Shown here one piece after another: positions 31,469 to 64,000 of a stretch of 64,000 nt of DNA. The stretch spans positions 4,142,679 to 4,206,678 of the forward strand of contig RPFO01000213.1 in assembly GCA_009746045.1 (NCBI GenBank), read 5' to 3'. The notes below the pieces were generated by a model. The model did no database searches, had not been told where the DNA came from, and was given only the letters and a program-made list of their open reading frames with translations. The position numbers were made by a program, and so were the translations under genes. Position 1 is the first letter of the stretch. Each line of letters starts with the position of its first letter. This DNA comes from Mesostigma viride. Taxonomy: Eukaryota; Streptophyta; Mesostigmatophyceae; Mesostigmatales; Mesostigmataceae.

Positions 31469-33565
31469 GGTGAGGGTCCTATGCCAGACCCCCCAAAACC
31501 ATAACATGGAATAACATGCAAAGCTGGCCTTGGGGCACCCCAACAATGATTTTGCCATGTAAATGGGATGTGTGGGGGTCCATCCCACCCACTGATTAAA
31601 AATTAAATTAAAATAAAATTATAACATGCCTCCGTTGGGAGATCATGTAGCACATATTCCATGATGGATGGGTGGAGTGAAGGAAGCCGCGTAATCGAAC
31701 TAACCTAACTCTAAGCTATCTAGTCTAGAAAAGCCTAACTACACTACTCATCAAAACGCCTCCTCCTCTTGGGGGCCGGGAGGAGGCTTGCCCACAGGGT
31801 CTGGCGTACCCACTGATGGGGGGTGTATACCCCTTTTAGTGACCGGTATTACGCAAAAACGGACAAAAGACGCTACTCTAGGGGCATATCCCCTAGAACA
31901 ATGGGGGCACAATTACTCATGTTTCAATATATTCTGATCTTATTATTAATTTTCCCCTAAAAACCGTACTTTTTTAGGGTGAAAAAAATAAATCAAATCA
32001 AAAACACATATTTAGAGCCTGGGGAGATATACACAAATACTACACATATCGACAATTAATTCCACAAAATCTGAGCCGATCCTTCTGAGTACAAACGTAG
32101 AAGTTGGTGTTTGGCAGTTTGCCACCTGTGCAGACGCTAAGGAAGGCAAGAGTGAGTATAAAGGCACACTAACACTTCCTATGCCATCCAAAAGGCTCCT
32201 GACCATGCATGCCCAATTTGACCACAATGTACAAGGAGGTGGCTGGGCACGCGTCATGTGCCCTTGCCTTACCTCGACACGGGCAACCTGTTGCGTGTGT
32301 GCACAACAATGAGGCAGGTAGCTCTACATGGCTAGCCAACACTTCTAATGCATATTCCAGGTTTATGGCGTGGGCATCATCCCAAAACCAAGCTGTCCGA
32401 ATTCAAACACACCCTGGAAAGCCATATCCACTACTTGCCCAACCAAGGGTAACAACAGACAGTCCACAGAGAAAGCATAAGTGTATCATACATGCTGCTT
32501 GCCAAGGCTTCTTACCATGGTTACCTTGACTTGCTAGCATATGAATTAGGGCTCTCCCATTTTAGTGGGAGAAAGCTAGTAGGCCAACAAGACAACGATA
32601 ACCCCTACCTACGTGCAGTTCCACCCATGCAGTATTCCCCTCAGAACAACCACTGCCACCTTTCTTTCCAGCGCAATTGTTTGCCAAGAAACAACCTCAA
32701 GCTTGTGAGCCTCTAACCACAATGAAGCCGCTGCTAAGAAAGGCTGCGTCAATATTCACACAAAACTGAGTGCTGTTAGCAATCTCCTTCCCAGAAGCCA
32801 CTCAACAAATCCCTGACAACTTGACGGCATGCTACAGCTCACGCTTTGACCCGTCCCAGCCATGCAACATACATAAAAAACACTAAAAGGTGCCAGGAAT
32901 CTGCATGGCGATGCGCAGCACGGAATGGCATTCTACCTGGCGCTAACTGCATGCACGGAAAGAAGCCGAAAACTTGCGTTAATAACCCATAAAGGAAGCG
33001 AAACATCCATAGGGTGACGCTGAGCACACGATCGTACCATTACCAGCGTTGTCCTTCGCCCAGCGGCGCAGGAAAGAACAACCTTCCATGGAATAATAAG
33101 ACGCGCATGACCTGCGAGCCTGGACTCTAGTGTCCTACCGATCATGAAGGAAATCTTGCCGAAACCCAGCAAATTTTTAAAGCTTTACCAATAACAATTT
33201 AAACGCACCCTTGACGCTAGGTAAAGCCCAAAAAACCTGACAATCACCGCCGCCAGCGTGCATATTCTAATTTATTCCTCTCGACGAAAACTTCAGATTG
33301 GACCCCCGTGGCGATGGTCATCAATAAAATCATCGACACTGCAAAAAACGCGAACTCCGCTAAGAAGTAATATCATAAGCTTGTCGTCTTTAAGATTAGC
33401 ACAGTTTCTCTGCATTCCGCGAGCTATCTTTTTCTACTCTGCCTGAAAGCACGTCGCCATGGCCAGCTCCGGTAGGGGTGCGCGCACCGTGCACCACTTT
33501 TTCACGGTACGGACGGGTACCGCGAATTTTTTCGGCGCCAAAAAATTCGCGCCGGGACCGTCACC
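31469..33565. mobile_element. TTAA-target TIR element, copy 1
   Basis: TTAA at 31,465-31,468 and 33,566-33,569. The ends read GGTGAGGGTCC and, inverted, GGTGACGGTCC. The interior from ~32,100 matches 36,000-37,370 in reverse orientation at roughly 90%. It is enlarged by a nested LINE piece (31,597-31,807). No conserved ORF between the two copies, so probably non-autonomous. TTAA targeting suggests the piggyBac superfamily. Confidence 0.8.
31597..31807 (-). mobile_element. 5'-truncated LINE family A, flanked by 10-bp TSD
   Basis: ACCCACTGAT at 31,587-31,596 and 31,808-31,817. The 211-bp element runs from its A/T tail and hairpin to cccacagg-tctggcgt. Nested in the TTAA element, so it is younger. 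Confidence 0.85.
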
Positions 33566-33654
33566 TTAAGGCATCATCCATATGCACCTTGAAATGGGGG
33601 GGCCATTATGGGCGCACATGCGCGTAGGCCACGCCAGTGCTAGGCTAAGCCTGA

Positions 33655-33912
33655 CTAATCTACACTATGTACTGTGATACATTCGATCCTAGACTGAGGT
33701 TGCTCATGGGGTGGCAGGGGGCGCCTGCCAGGGCTTGTGGTCGACGTGGATGACCGCCCCCCTCCAGTACACTGGTTTCCCCGGCCCTGCGCTCTGCCGG
33801 ATCGAGCTGCATGAAGGTAGGTCGGCCATAGCTCGCGTCGCCGTTGTTGCTGTGCCAGGGTCAAGCCGTCGTCCAGCGTGTAGGAAGTCCTCGAGAGCTT
33901 CTTGCGCCACAT
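33655..33912 (-). pseudogene. LINE ORF1 C-terminal fragment
   Basis: Encodes TLDDGLTLAQQQRRRELWPT and, in the next frame, GKPVYWRGAVIHVDHKPW, the ORF1 C-terminal domain. The upstream part (MIFHPMPAPYVAQEALEDF) continues beyond the insertion at 34,136. Confidence 0.65.
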
Positions 33913-33913
33913 A

Positions 33914-34122
33914 ATTAATTAATTAATTAAAATCATAGCTCCGTGGGGAGCATATGTAACACATAGCCCTGAGAAAGGGGCATCTATGGGTTTGTAATAC
34001 AATCAGGGCGACAACCTGCAGGTGTAGGATGTACAACTATCACCTGCTCTGGGTGCACTAGGTGCACCTGCACCTCCATGATGGTTCATGCCTCCTAAAC
34101 AAGCACAGGCACCCAGGGGGGG
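33914..34122 (-). mobile_element. Family D retroelement end (209 bp), flanked by 13-bp TSD
   Basis: CTTGCGCCACATA at 33,901-33,913 and 34,123-34,135. Carries a D-type terminal hairpin (loop CCAC) and a (TTAA)n tail. Confidence 0.75.
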
Positions 34123-34249
34123 CTTGCGCCACATAGGGTGCGGGCATAGGGTGGAAGATCATCATGGCTAAACAATATGGCTAGCTAGGCGGCATGGCGT
34201 CTCAGATCAGAGAGGAGCTCTCTGCATAGGCAAATCAAGGCTAGGCATT

Positions 34250-34795
34250 AAATTGTTGTTTTTTAAAAAAATATAAAGTATAACACGACTCAGTTGGGAG
34301 ATAATGTAGCAGGCATTCCCTTGCTTGATGTGATGGATGAGGGTGGGCAAAGCTGCGAAACCTACCTTTAGTTAAAAGCTATCTCTAATTACTAATCTAT
34401 AAAATCCTTTATCTATAAAGTCCAGGTATATATGGTTGTCTCCTTGATATATGCATAGTTGTCTCACTTCATAAAATCCTAGTGCTAGCTACTCTACTTA
34501 GCAAAGCTCCCCTTCCCGCCTCCTGAGGGGGGGGGGGGCTTGCCCACAGGTGAGGGGCTGGCGTGTGGGCCTGGACAATGTTCTGACACCTCTTCTTGTT
34601 CTGCATAGCAGCTCAAGCAAGAGAGAGGGAGGAAATGCGGTGTTCAAACTGGGCTGGGACCACTAGGTCGGCCATGCAGCAACTGATCTGTATAGTTAAA
34701 TGGCAGGTCTACGATCCTGTCGGGGTATGTATGTACCCTTGGGGCCAGGCCAGGTCAGAATATGCCGCCCCGACTGGCCAAGCCGCTCAATTAAT
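34250..34795 (-). mobile_element. 5'-truncated LINE family A
   Basis: T/A-rich tail, hairpin and UTR as in the other A copies. The C-terminal ORF2 stretch (tgcccacagg … cttcttgttctgcat) lies at 34,540-34,605. Ends at ccaagccgctc. Confidence 0.65.
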
Positions 34796-35128
34796 TGATA
34801 GACACGTGACTGCGTCACGTGAGCATAATCCGCTGAGGGCCTCAGTGGGAGGGGAACATGGGATGGAATGGATGCCGTGTAAGCTATGTAGGTCCTAGTT
34901 ATGTAGGGTTGTGGTGGGCACCGCGGCCCGAATCGCTATATGAATGCCATACGCGGTCACACGCAGAGCCCCCACAGACTTGGGGGTGGTCTCCTTCATC
35001 ACTACTTGCCATCTATCCTTGCGTACCATCTGCCTCCATTAATTAATTATTAATTAATAGACACGTGACTGCGTCACGTGAGCATAAGTCCTCAGTGGGA
35101 GGGGAACATGGGATGGAATGGATTAATT
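34796..35128 (-). repeat. Two family C retroelement ends in tandem
   Basis: CACGTGACTGCGTCACGTG at 34,801-34,819 and ~35,063-35,081, each after a TTAA-rich tail and each followed by cagtgggaggggaac and atgggatggaatgg. The intervening 190 bp match 40,355-40,500. Confidence 0.6.
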
Positions 35129-38100
35129 AATTAATTAATTAGACTCGTGCTCCCGTTGGGGAGTCACGGAGCATTAACCCCGATGGATGGATGGATGGGT
35201 GCACACATTCCTACCGGTCTAATCTATCTACATTGGCTACATACTACATCTATCTAACAACATTCTAACTACAACATCTATCTAGGCAGCCGCACGCTGC
35301 CCTAGGGGGAGCTATCTAGCGTGCCTCCCGCGGGATTGCACACGCGGGCGCTTCACCCACTGGGGGGGGCTCGTTGTCCTCTATGACCTGGGCCCACTTG
35401 GCCTTGTCCATCATCTTCTTCCAAATCACGGAGAGGCCTAGGCCCCCCATGTCCTCTACTAGCTGTTCCTTGAAGGTGCGGGCCTTGCGGCGTCTAACAT
35501 TACTGGGCCCAGCCCACGTCAGGAGGTGCCGGCCAGGCTGGGCTGGTCGCAGTCCTGCGGGGGGGCCACGTGAGGTGTCTACCTGGTTGGTGCGAGCTAG
35601 GTGCCCTACTAGCTGCAGGCGGCGTTGCTTAATTGTGCTGGTGATATAGGGCATGCCCTGGTACAGGTCCTCATTGCGGACATGAGCAGCATATCCTACT
35701 CTGAAAATGGAACGCAGCATGCTGGTGACCGCGCCGTCCAGCTTGCGGGCCAGGTCGGCGGTGAGGGTCCACGTCTCGGCGCCATACGTGAGAACAGGAA
35801 GGACGAGGACCTTGAACAGGTCCTGTTTCTCGATCTTGCCCAGGGGCTTGCGCCACAGGGCCCGGTACTGGCGTAAAGCGTGCCAGGCGAGGGAGATGCG
35901 GTGGTCCACATCAACCTCGCAGCTAGGGAGCAGGCTGCCCAGCAGCTTAAGGGGACGGTCCCGGCGCGAATATTTTGGCGCCGAAAAATTCGCGGTACAG
36001 TACCCGTCCGTACCGTGAAAAAGTGGTGCACGGGGCGCGCACCCCTACCGGAGCTGGCCATGGCGACGTGCTTTCAGGCAGAGTAGAAAAAGATAGCTCG
36101 CGGAATGCAGAGAAACTGAGCGAATCTTAAAGACGATGAGTAAATGATTCTACTTCGTAGCGGAGTTCGCGTTTTTTGCAGTGTCGATGATTTTATTGAT
36201 GACCATCGCCACGGGGGTCCAATCTGATGTTTTCGTCGAGAGGAATAAATTAGAATGCACGCTGGCGGCGGTGATTGTCAGGTTTTATGGGCTTTACCTA
36301 GCGTCAAGGATGCGTTTGAATCGTTACTGGTAAAGCTTTAAAAAATTTGCTGGGTTTCGGCAAGATTTCCGTCATGATCGGTAAGACACTCTCCAGGCTC
36401 GCGGTGTGCGCGTCTTATTATTCCATGGAAGGTTGTTCTTTCTTGCGCCGCTGGGCGAAGGACAATTCCGGTAATGGTACGATCGTGTGATCAACGTGAC
36501 CCTATGAATGTTTCGCTTCCTTTATGGGTTATCAACGCAAGTTTTTGGCTTCTTTCCGTGCAGTTAGCGCCAGGTATAATGCCATTCCGTGCTGCGCATC
36601 GCCAGATTCCTGGCACCTGTCAGTGGTTTTTATGTACTTTGCATGGCTGGGATGTGTCAAAGCGTGACCGTGGCATATCGTCAAGTTGTCAGGGATTTGC
36701 TGAGTGGTTTCTTGGAAGGAGATTGCTAACAGCACTCAGTTTTGTGTGAATATTGACGCGGCCTTTCTTAGCAGAGGCTTCATTGTGGTTAGAGGCTCGC
36801 AAGCTTGAGTATGTTTCTTGGCAAACAATTGCGCTGGAAAGAAAGGTGGCAGTGGTTTTTCTGAGGGGCATACTGCATGGGTGGAACTGCACGTAGGTAG
36901 GGGTTATCGTTGTCTTGTTGGCCTTTCTCCCACTAAAATGGGAGAGCCCTAATTCATATGCTAGCAAGGCAAGGTAACCATAGTAAGAAGCCTTGGCAAG
37001 CAGCATGTATGATAATTCTGCTTTCTCTGTGGACTGTCTGTTGTTACCCTTGTTGGGCAATTAGTGGATATGGCTTTCTAGGGTGTGTTTGAGCTTGGTT
37101 TTGGGATGATGCCCACACCATAAACCTGGAATATGCTTTAGAAGTGTTGGCTAGGCATGTAGAGCTACCTGCCTCATTGTTGTGCACACACGCAACAGGT
37201 TGCCCGTGTCGAGGTAAGGCAAGGGCACATGACGTGCCCAGCCACCTCCTTGTACATTGTGGTCGAATTGGGCATGGTCAGGAGCCTTTTGGATGGCATA
37301 GGAAGTGTTAGTGTGCCTTAATACTCGCTAATGCCTTCCTTAGCGTCTGCACAGGTGGCCAACTGCCAAAATTAATAACTGCTACAGCTGAGCTCAGAAT
37401 GCCACCAAACTTTGACAGTGCCTTCTATGGTCATGACAGAATTTGACTTGTGCTTTTCAGGCCTAATTGATGTGTTATGAGTGTGTATGGGGACGCCCCG
37501 CCTAAAAAAGCGTATTTTTGGCCCAAAAATTAATAACTCAAAGGGATGTGCTGATTTTGTTGATCCAATTAGGTAGAAACAATGTCCCATGACATTTTTA
37601 TATGGGGTGTGCTTTTTTCATGCAACTGGTTCTCCCACTGTTCTGGGCAAGATGTGCCCCGGACAGCGTTTTTTTCTATTTTTAGCTCATAGCCGGTGTA
37701 TGGCTGGGGGTAGTACCCCCAACAAGTGGTGGTATGCATGCCCAAACATCATGTTTATGGTCCCCAAACATCATTCAGTGGTTGTCAGTTGCATTTCTGT
37801 AGTTATTAGGGGGGGTAAGTTTTGATATATTTCTATGGGACCCTCCCCTTAACGCGGTCCCGATACAGGACTCGAGAGCCGTCTAGGAGATAGAGGGGCG
37901 GCGCTGGGTTGGTGAGCCCAACCGCCAGGGCCTCTGTCTTCTTGCTGACCTCAAGCCCCACTGCACGGGCCTCGAGAGCCAGGCAGTCAAGCCATGTCTG
38001 CACGTGCTCAGTGTCCTCGAAGAGGGTGGTGTCGTCTGCGTAAATGATGTCTGCTAGCCGAATCTCCGTGTCCGCACCGCCATGCCAGAATTTGTTAGCA

Positions 38101-40340
38101 ACCTGCACTCCTGGTTCCCTGCCCACGATGCGGGCAAATCGCTTGCGCGCCTGAATCATTACGTATTCGACAACAATAATGAACAGGTAGGGCGACAGCA
38201 CGCAGCCCTGCCACACACCCTTCTGTAAAGGGCATGGGGGCGTGGTCCCGTAAGAAGTGCGCACCGAAGTGGTGGACCCTTCATACAGGTTGCGGATGAC
38301 AGCAATCAGGGGGCGGGGGATCCGGAACAACTCGAGGATGTCCCAAAGCGCAGGCCAGAAAACCGAATCGAAGGCTTTGATGAAGTCCACCAGCACAAGG
38401 TGCAAAGGGGACTCACCAGGCTGAAGGCGTTGCAGTTCCTCCACCAGTCTGCGAGTAGCGAAGAGCGCCTGTACTGTGTTGCGACCTGAACGGAAGCCGT
38501 GCTGAGTCTCGCTGAGGTGACCGTCCAGGGCCGTGCGCAGGCGGTTCAGGATGAGCCGCATAAGAAGCTTGAGGGGGGCACTTTGAATGCACACCCCTCT
38601 GTAGTTGCCGGGGTCGGCAGGCGACCCCTTGTTCTTGTACAGCATCGTGCGAAAACTGTGTTGCCAGGCCGCTGGAGGTGGTTGCGACGACAGCAGAAGG
38701 CGGTTGCAGATGTCCCGGAAGAGCAGCATAACACCTGTGTCCTCGAATTCGGCTGCAAGTTTTACAACTGCGGCCGGAATCTCGTCAGAGCCGGTGGCTG
38801 CGTCATAACGCAGGCGCTGGACCGCCTCCGTGACCTCGCGAGAGGTGAAAGGAGGCATGTCAGACGGGTCGCCAAGTGGGCCGACCAGCGGGGGGACTAG
38901 GTAGTCCGCCGCTGACCTAGGCGGGGCCGGGGGCCCTGCGGGGCCGGCCAGGGCGGCCGGGCGGGCGGCGGCGGCTGGGAGCAGGGGTGGGGGCGGCGCA
39001 GCTGTCCCCACGACCTCGGCCGTGGCCGTGGCCCAGGTACGAAGCCGCTTGGCTGGGGCGCCGGGGACGTCGTGGCGGTGGGGCCGGCCGAGGCCGTCCG
39101 GGTGCCCGAGGCGCTTGTACCAGAACCAGGCCCCCTTGCCGTCGTGCTTCTGCTGGCAGCTGCGCAGGTCCTTGACCATCTGCTGAGCATCTGCCTTCTC
39201 AGCCTGCTCGTAGGCGGCCCTCAGAGCTGCTTGCAGCCCAGGTTTGGCGATCGGATCTCTGTTGCGGCGGAGCATCTGCCTGGCGGCGACCACTGTCGGT
39301 GCGTGACGGTGGACAGCAAGCTGCCGACGCGGAGGCAAGGTGGGGAGGGTGCGGGCAGCCAGGCGATACTTGGCGGCGACACCACGGAGGATCACTGAAA
39401 TATCCCCCGGCGGCGGAATGGCGTGTAACTGCTGTCGGCTGCCCCCGGCGTCGAATACGGCCAGGAAATCATCCCTGTGCGACATAGCGGCCTGCTCTGC
39501 TGCTGACATCTTGTCGGCATCCTTCAGCACAATCCGGAGCACTTTCAGATCTGGCTGAGGTGCCAGCTGTCGCGACGGTTTCACCCCAGGAAACCGCAAT
39601 CTGATGCGAGCGAGCACGAGACGATGATCAGATTCCACCGTGCTGACAGAATCTTGCAGGACGCGAGCATCGACAACTGAGGGGCGCTGAGCCCGACGTA
39701 CGCAGACATAATCAAGGCACACCACCCGATCCGACGGCCCAAAAAAGGTGGCCAGCTGCTCAGCGGGGCGGGCGAAAGAAGCATTGCATGCAACCAGCGC
39801 AGATTCTGCCAGCAGATTCGCAAATAAAGGCGTGTTACCGTTGGCTGTCGTGTTGGTTGGGGAATACTGAGCGCCCCCAGTGCCAACTGGCAGCGTGGCG
39901 TTGGCGTCGAGCAGCATAACCAGGAAGTGCCGAGCTGGAATGTTGGCCTCCTCCTCCTTGAGGGCGTCATCGAAGAAGGCCTCACGTTCCGCCTGAGCTC
40001 GACCCGCATGTGGTGCATATCCCACGATAACGGTTAGCGTGTGGCGTGAATGGCCCTCAGTGGCCGAAAAAGTGGCCACTACCACACGCGGGGACCGCAG
40101 CACGATGGACTGGAGCTGCCGGCTCTGATGCTGCCGGCGAGCACAAGAGGCCTACACCACCTTGGCCCGGCGCGTCGCCGCCACCATAGTGGAACCGCCA
40201 GCCTGCCCGCAGGTCGTCGACCAGCAGACCGTTGACCGCGTGCTGAGGGTCAACGGTGCGTCGGTGCTCCTGGACTCCAAGAACAGCGATCTTGTTGTCG
40301 GCGCACAGGGCGATCAGCTCGTCGACGCGTTGGCGCGCAT
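35129..40340 (-). mobile_element. LINE family B, near full-length ORF2, interrupted by a TTAA element
   Basis: Reading right to left: the endonuclease starts near 40,330 (ELIALCADNK, VLGVQEHRRTV, GWRF), then one frameshift at ~40,105, then an open 750-codon stretch. It has VIVGYAPH, LLDANATLPVGT, CLDYV and ESDHRLV (endonuclease motifs), RT blocks (GNYRGVCIQSAPLKLLMR, HGFRSGRNTVQALFATRR, LVDFIKAFDSVFWPALW, GVWQGCVLSPYLFIIVVEYV, IIYADDTTLF) and LEARAVGLEVSKKTEAL. After the insertion the frame resumes (LLGSLLPS, VLTYGAETWTLTADL, LQLVGHLARTNQVDT) and stops near 35,316. The terminal hairpin is at ~35,143-35,168 and the TTAA tail at ~35,123-35,142. The interruption sits at codons RDRVK/LLGSLL. About 1,030 codons in all. 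Confidence 0.85.
35951..37848. mobile_element. TTAA-target TIR element, copy 2 (1,898 bp)
   Basis: TTAA at 35,947-35,950 and 37,849-37,852; one TTAA restores the LINE reading frame exactly. The ends are GGGGACGGTCCC and, inverted, GGGGAGGGTCCC. The left subterminal region contains an interrupted palindrome (CGCGAATatTTT … GAAAAATTCGCG). Opposite orientation to copy 1, and no transposase. Confidence 0.85.
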
Positions 40341-40345
40341 GGAAT

Positions 40346-40840
40346 GGATGGTATAAGCTATCTAGGTCCTAGTTACAGGGGTGTGGGCACCGCGGCCCGA
40401 ATCGCTATGAATGCCATACTTGGTCACACGCGGAGCCCCCACAGGCTTGGGGGTGGTCTCCTTCATCACTGCTTGCCATCAATCTGCCTCCATATTACAG
40501 ACAAACCAGGAGGCTGCCCGCCGGGTGTGAGCCCGTCACGTCTAGTGTAGCACATGTCCATGCCGAGTCTAAGGCCAAGCCGCTGGAGGCCGGCCAAACC
40601 GAGGTCGGTGTCTACCTGATCGACTTGTGCGAGCAAGATGTCCGGCCTGCAAATGCTATCCGGCTACGCTGCCTAATCTCGTCAACGTAATGCCAGGCAT
40701 ACCCTTATACAAAGACTCTTTAGAAAGACGTATGTGTGGAAAACCCCACATTCAGGACCTGTCGGAGCATCCTGTAAAACGTGCCGTCCAGCCGGGTGGC
40801 CAGCTTGTCCGTGAGCGTACATGCCCATGTGGGGCTATGT
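40346..40840 (-). repeat. Dispersed repeat and LINE family A C-terminal fragment
   Basis: 40,355-40,500 matches 34,869-35,060. 40,560-40,830 matches the ORF2 C-terminal region at 30,770-31,010 (ccaagccgctgg, gaggtcggtgtctacctga, gtgtggaaaaccc). Confidence 0.6.
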
Positions 40841-41218
40841 GGTGCTGCAATAGCTTGCGCGTGCGCGCGTGGCATGAATTCTATATCTATAGCTCGCCTA
40901 GCTGTTATTAATAATGCATAATGCCGGGGACCAAACATAGGGGAATATTTAAACATGTGCTCCCAACGGCCAATTCATGAAGGCACCTCGTGATCAAATA
41001 ATGCTTTGTTGAGGGTAGAATTTAGGTTTTAATGAGACAAGTTTAGTGTACAAGTCATTTTTCCTACGAGCCTAAAACATGAACTTGGTGGCGGAGGCCT
41101 CCAAACCGTCTGGGGGCATTCAACCAACCAGCGCCCATGGCAATCCACCAGCGACGAGCTAGTCCGACAACACATGGCCAGGAGCAGTCGTCCTGGTCAA
41201 CCGAGACACCGATGCCGA
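40841..41218. other. 3' flank of the LRR–EF-hand gene
   Basis: AT-rich with no gene seen; no TGTAA signal in the minus-strand sense. Confidence 0.4.
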
Positions 41219-63894
<22,676 letters not shown>

Positions 63895-63948
63895 CTGCGG
63901 GAGGGGGGCATAGACATGATTAAACATTAGCGCATTGATAGTCAAGTT

Positions 63949-64000
63949 GTTGGGCTTCATGTTGATGCGACGGCAATGCTCCACATAGGCCTGCGGGAGG
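63949..64000 (-). repeat. Exact copy of the exon 1 acceptor edge
   Basis: 52 bp identical to 63,853-63,904, spanning the first 42 bases of exon 1 and its acceptor. Cut by the window edge, so it may be longer. Confidence 0.95.

Overview
The window looks like nuclear DNA of a flagellated green alga (Chlorophyta, probably volvocalean), although no marker gene fixes the species. The reasons are a MORN3-type axonemal gene, GC-rich exons with GT–AG introns, a TGTAA-type 3' signal after the bZIP gene, low-copy cellular genes among non-LTR retrotransposons, and very repeat-rich introns. I see no rRNA, tRNA gene, operon or CRISPR array. All homology calls are by eye.

Layout. 1-322: last exon of a VIT1/CCC1-type iron/manganese transporter. 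650-9.3 kb: a decayed plus-strand LINE (ORF1 1.4-2.5 kb, ORF2 3.1-6.5 kb), then a minus-strand ORF1 remnant hit by a SINE, two truncated LINE ends and a tRNA-like SINE, several with readable target-site duplications (TSDs). 9.7-11.7 kb: a frameshifted leucine-rich-repeat (FBXL/AMN1-like) gene on the minus strand. 13.9-16.1 kb: a two-exon bZIP transcription factor. 16.9-17.2 kb: a 272-bp copy of the bZIP 5' end fused to reverse-transcriptase (RT) sequence. 17.2-29.1 kb: a ~3.8-kb tandem duplication of [RT fragment + MORN3 gene]; its first copy is split by a 4,367-bp terminal-inverted-repeat (TIR) transposon that itself carries a TTAA-type element, a SINE and a 184-bp satellite. 30.3-40.9 kb: LINE copies and two ~1.9-kb TTAA-target elements in opposite orientation, one of them inside an otherwise near full-length LINE.

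41.2-64 kb: one large minus-strand gene, at least 18 exons and ~676 codons, running off the right edge. It encodes leucine-rich repeats, a charged linker and several EF-hands. Every exon size and all but one junction phase agree.

The most unusual signal is in this gene. At least 11 exons have one or more decayed or perfect copies of their own splice junction in the adjoining intron, always on the intron side: ten decoy donors after one LRR exon, six 110-bp donor repeats after the linker exon, two extra EF-hand donors, and so on. This records recurrent tandem duplication across exon-intron borders with the exon-proximal site kept. The second notable signal is a bulged hairpin with an invariant CTCC-CAAC-GGAG core and covarying outer stem at the 3' end of several LINE families and of a 262-bp SINE, a good candidate for the RT recognition structure.
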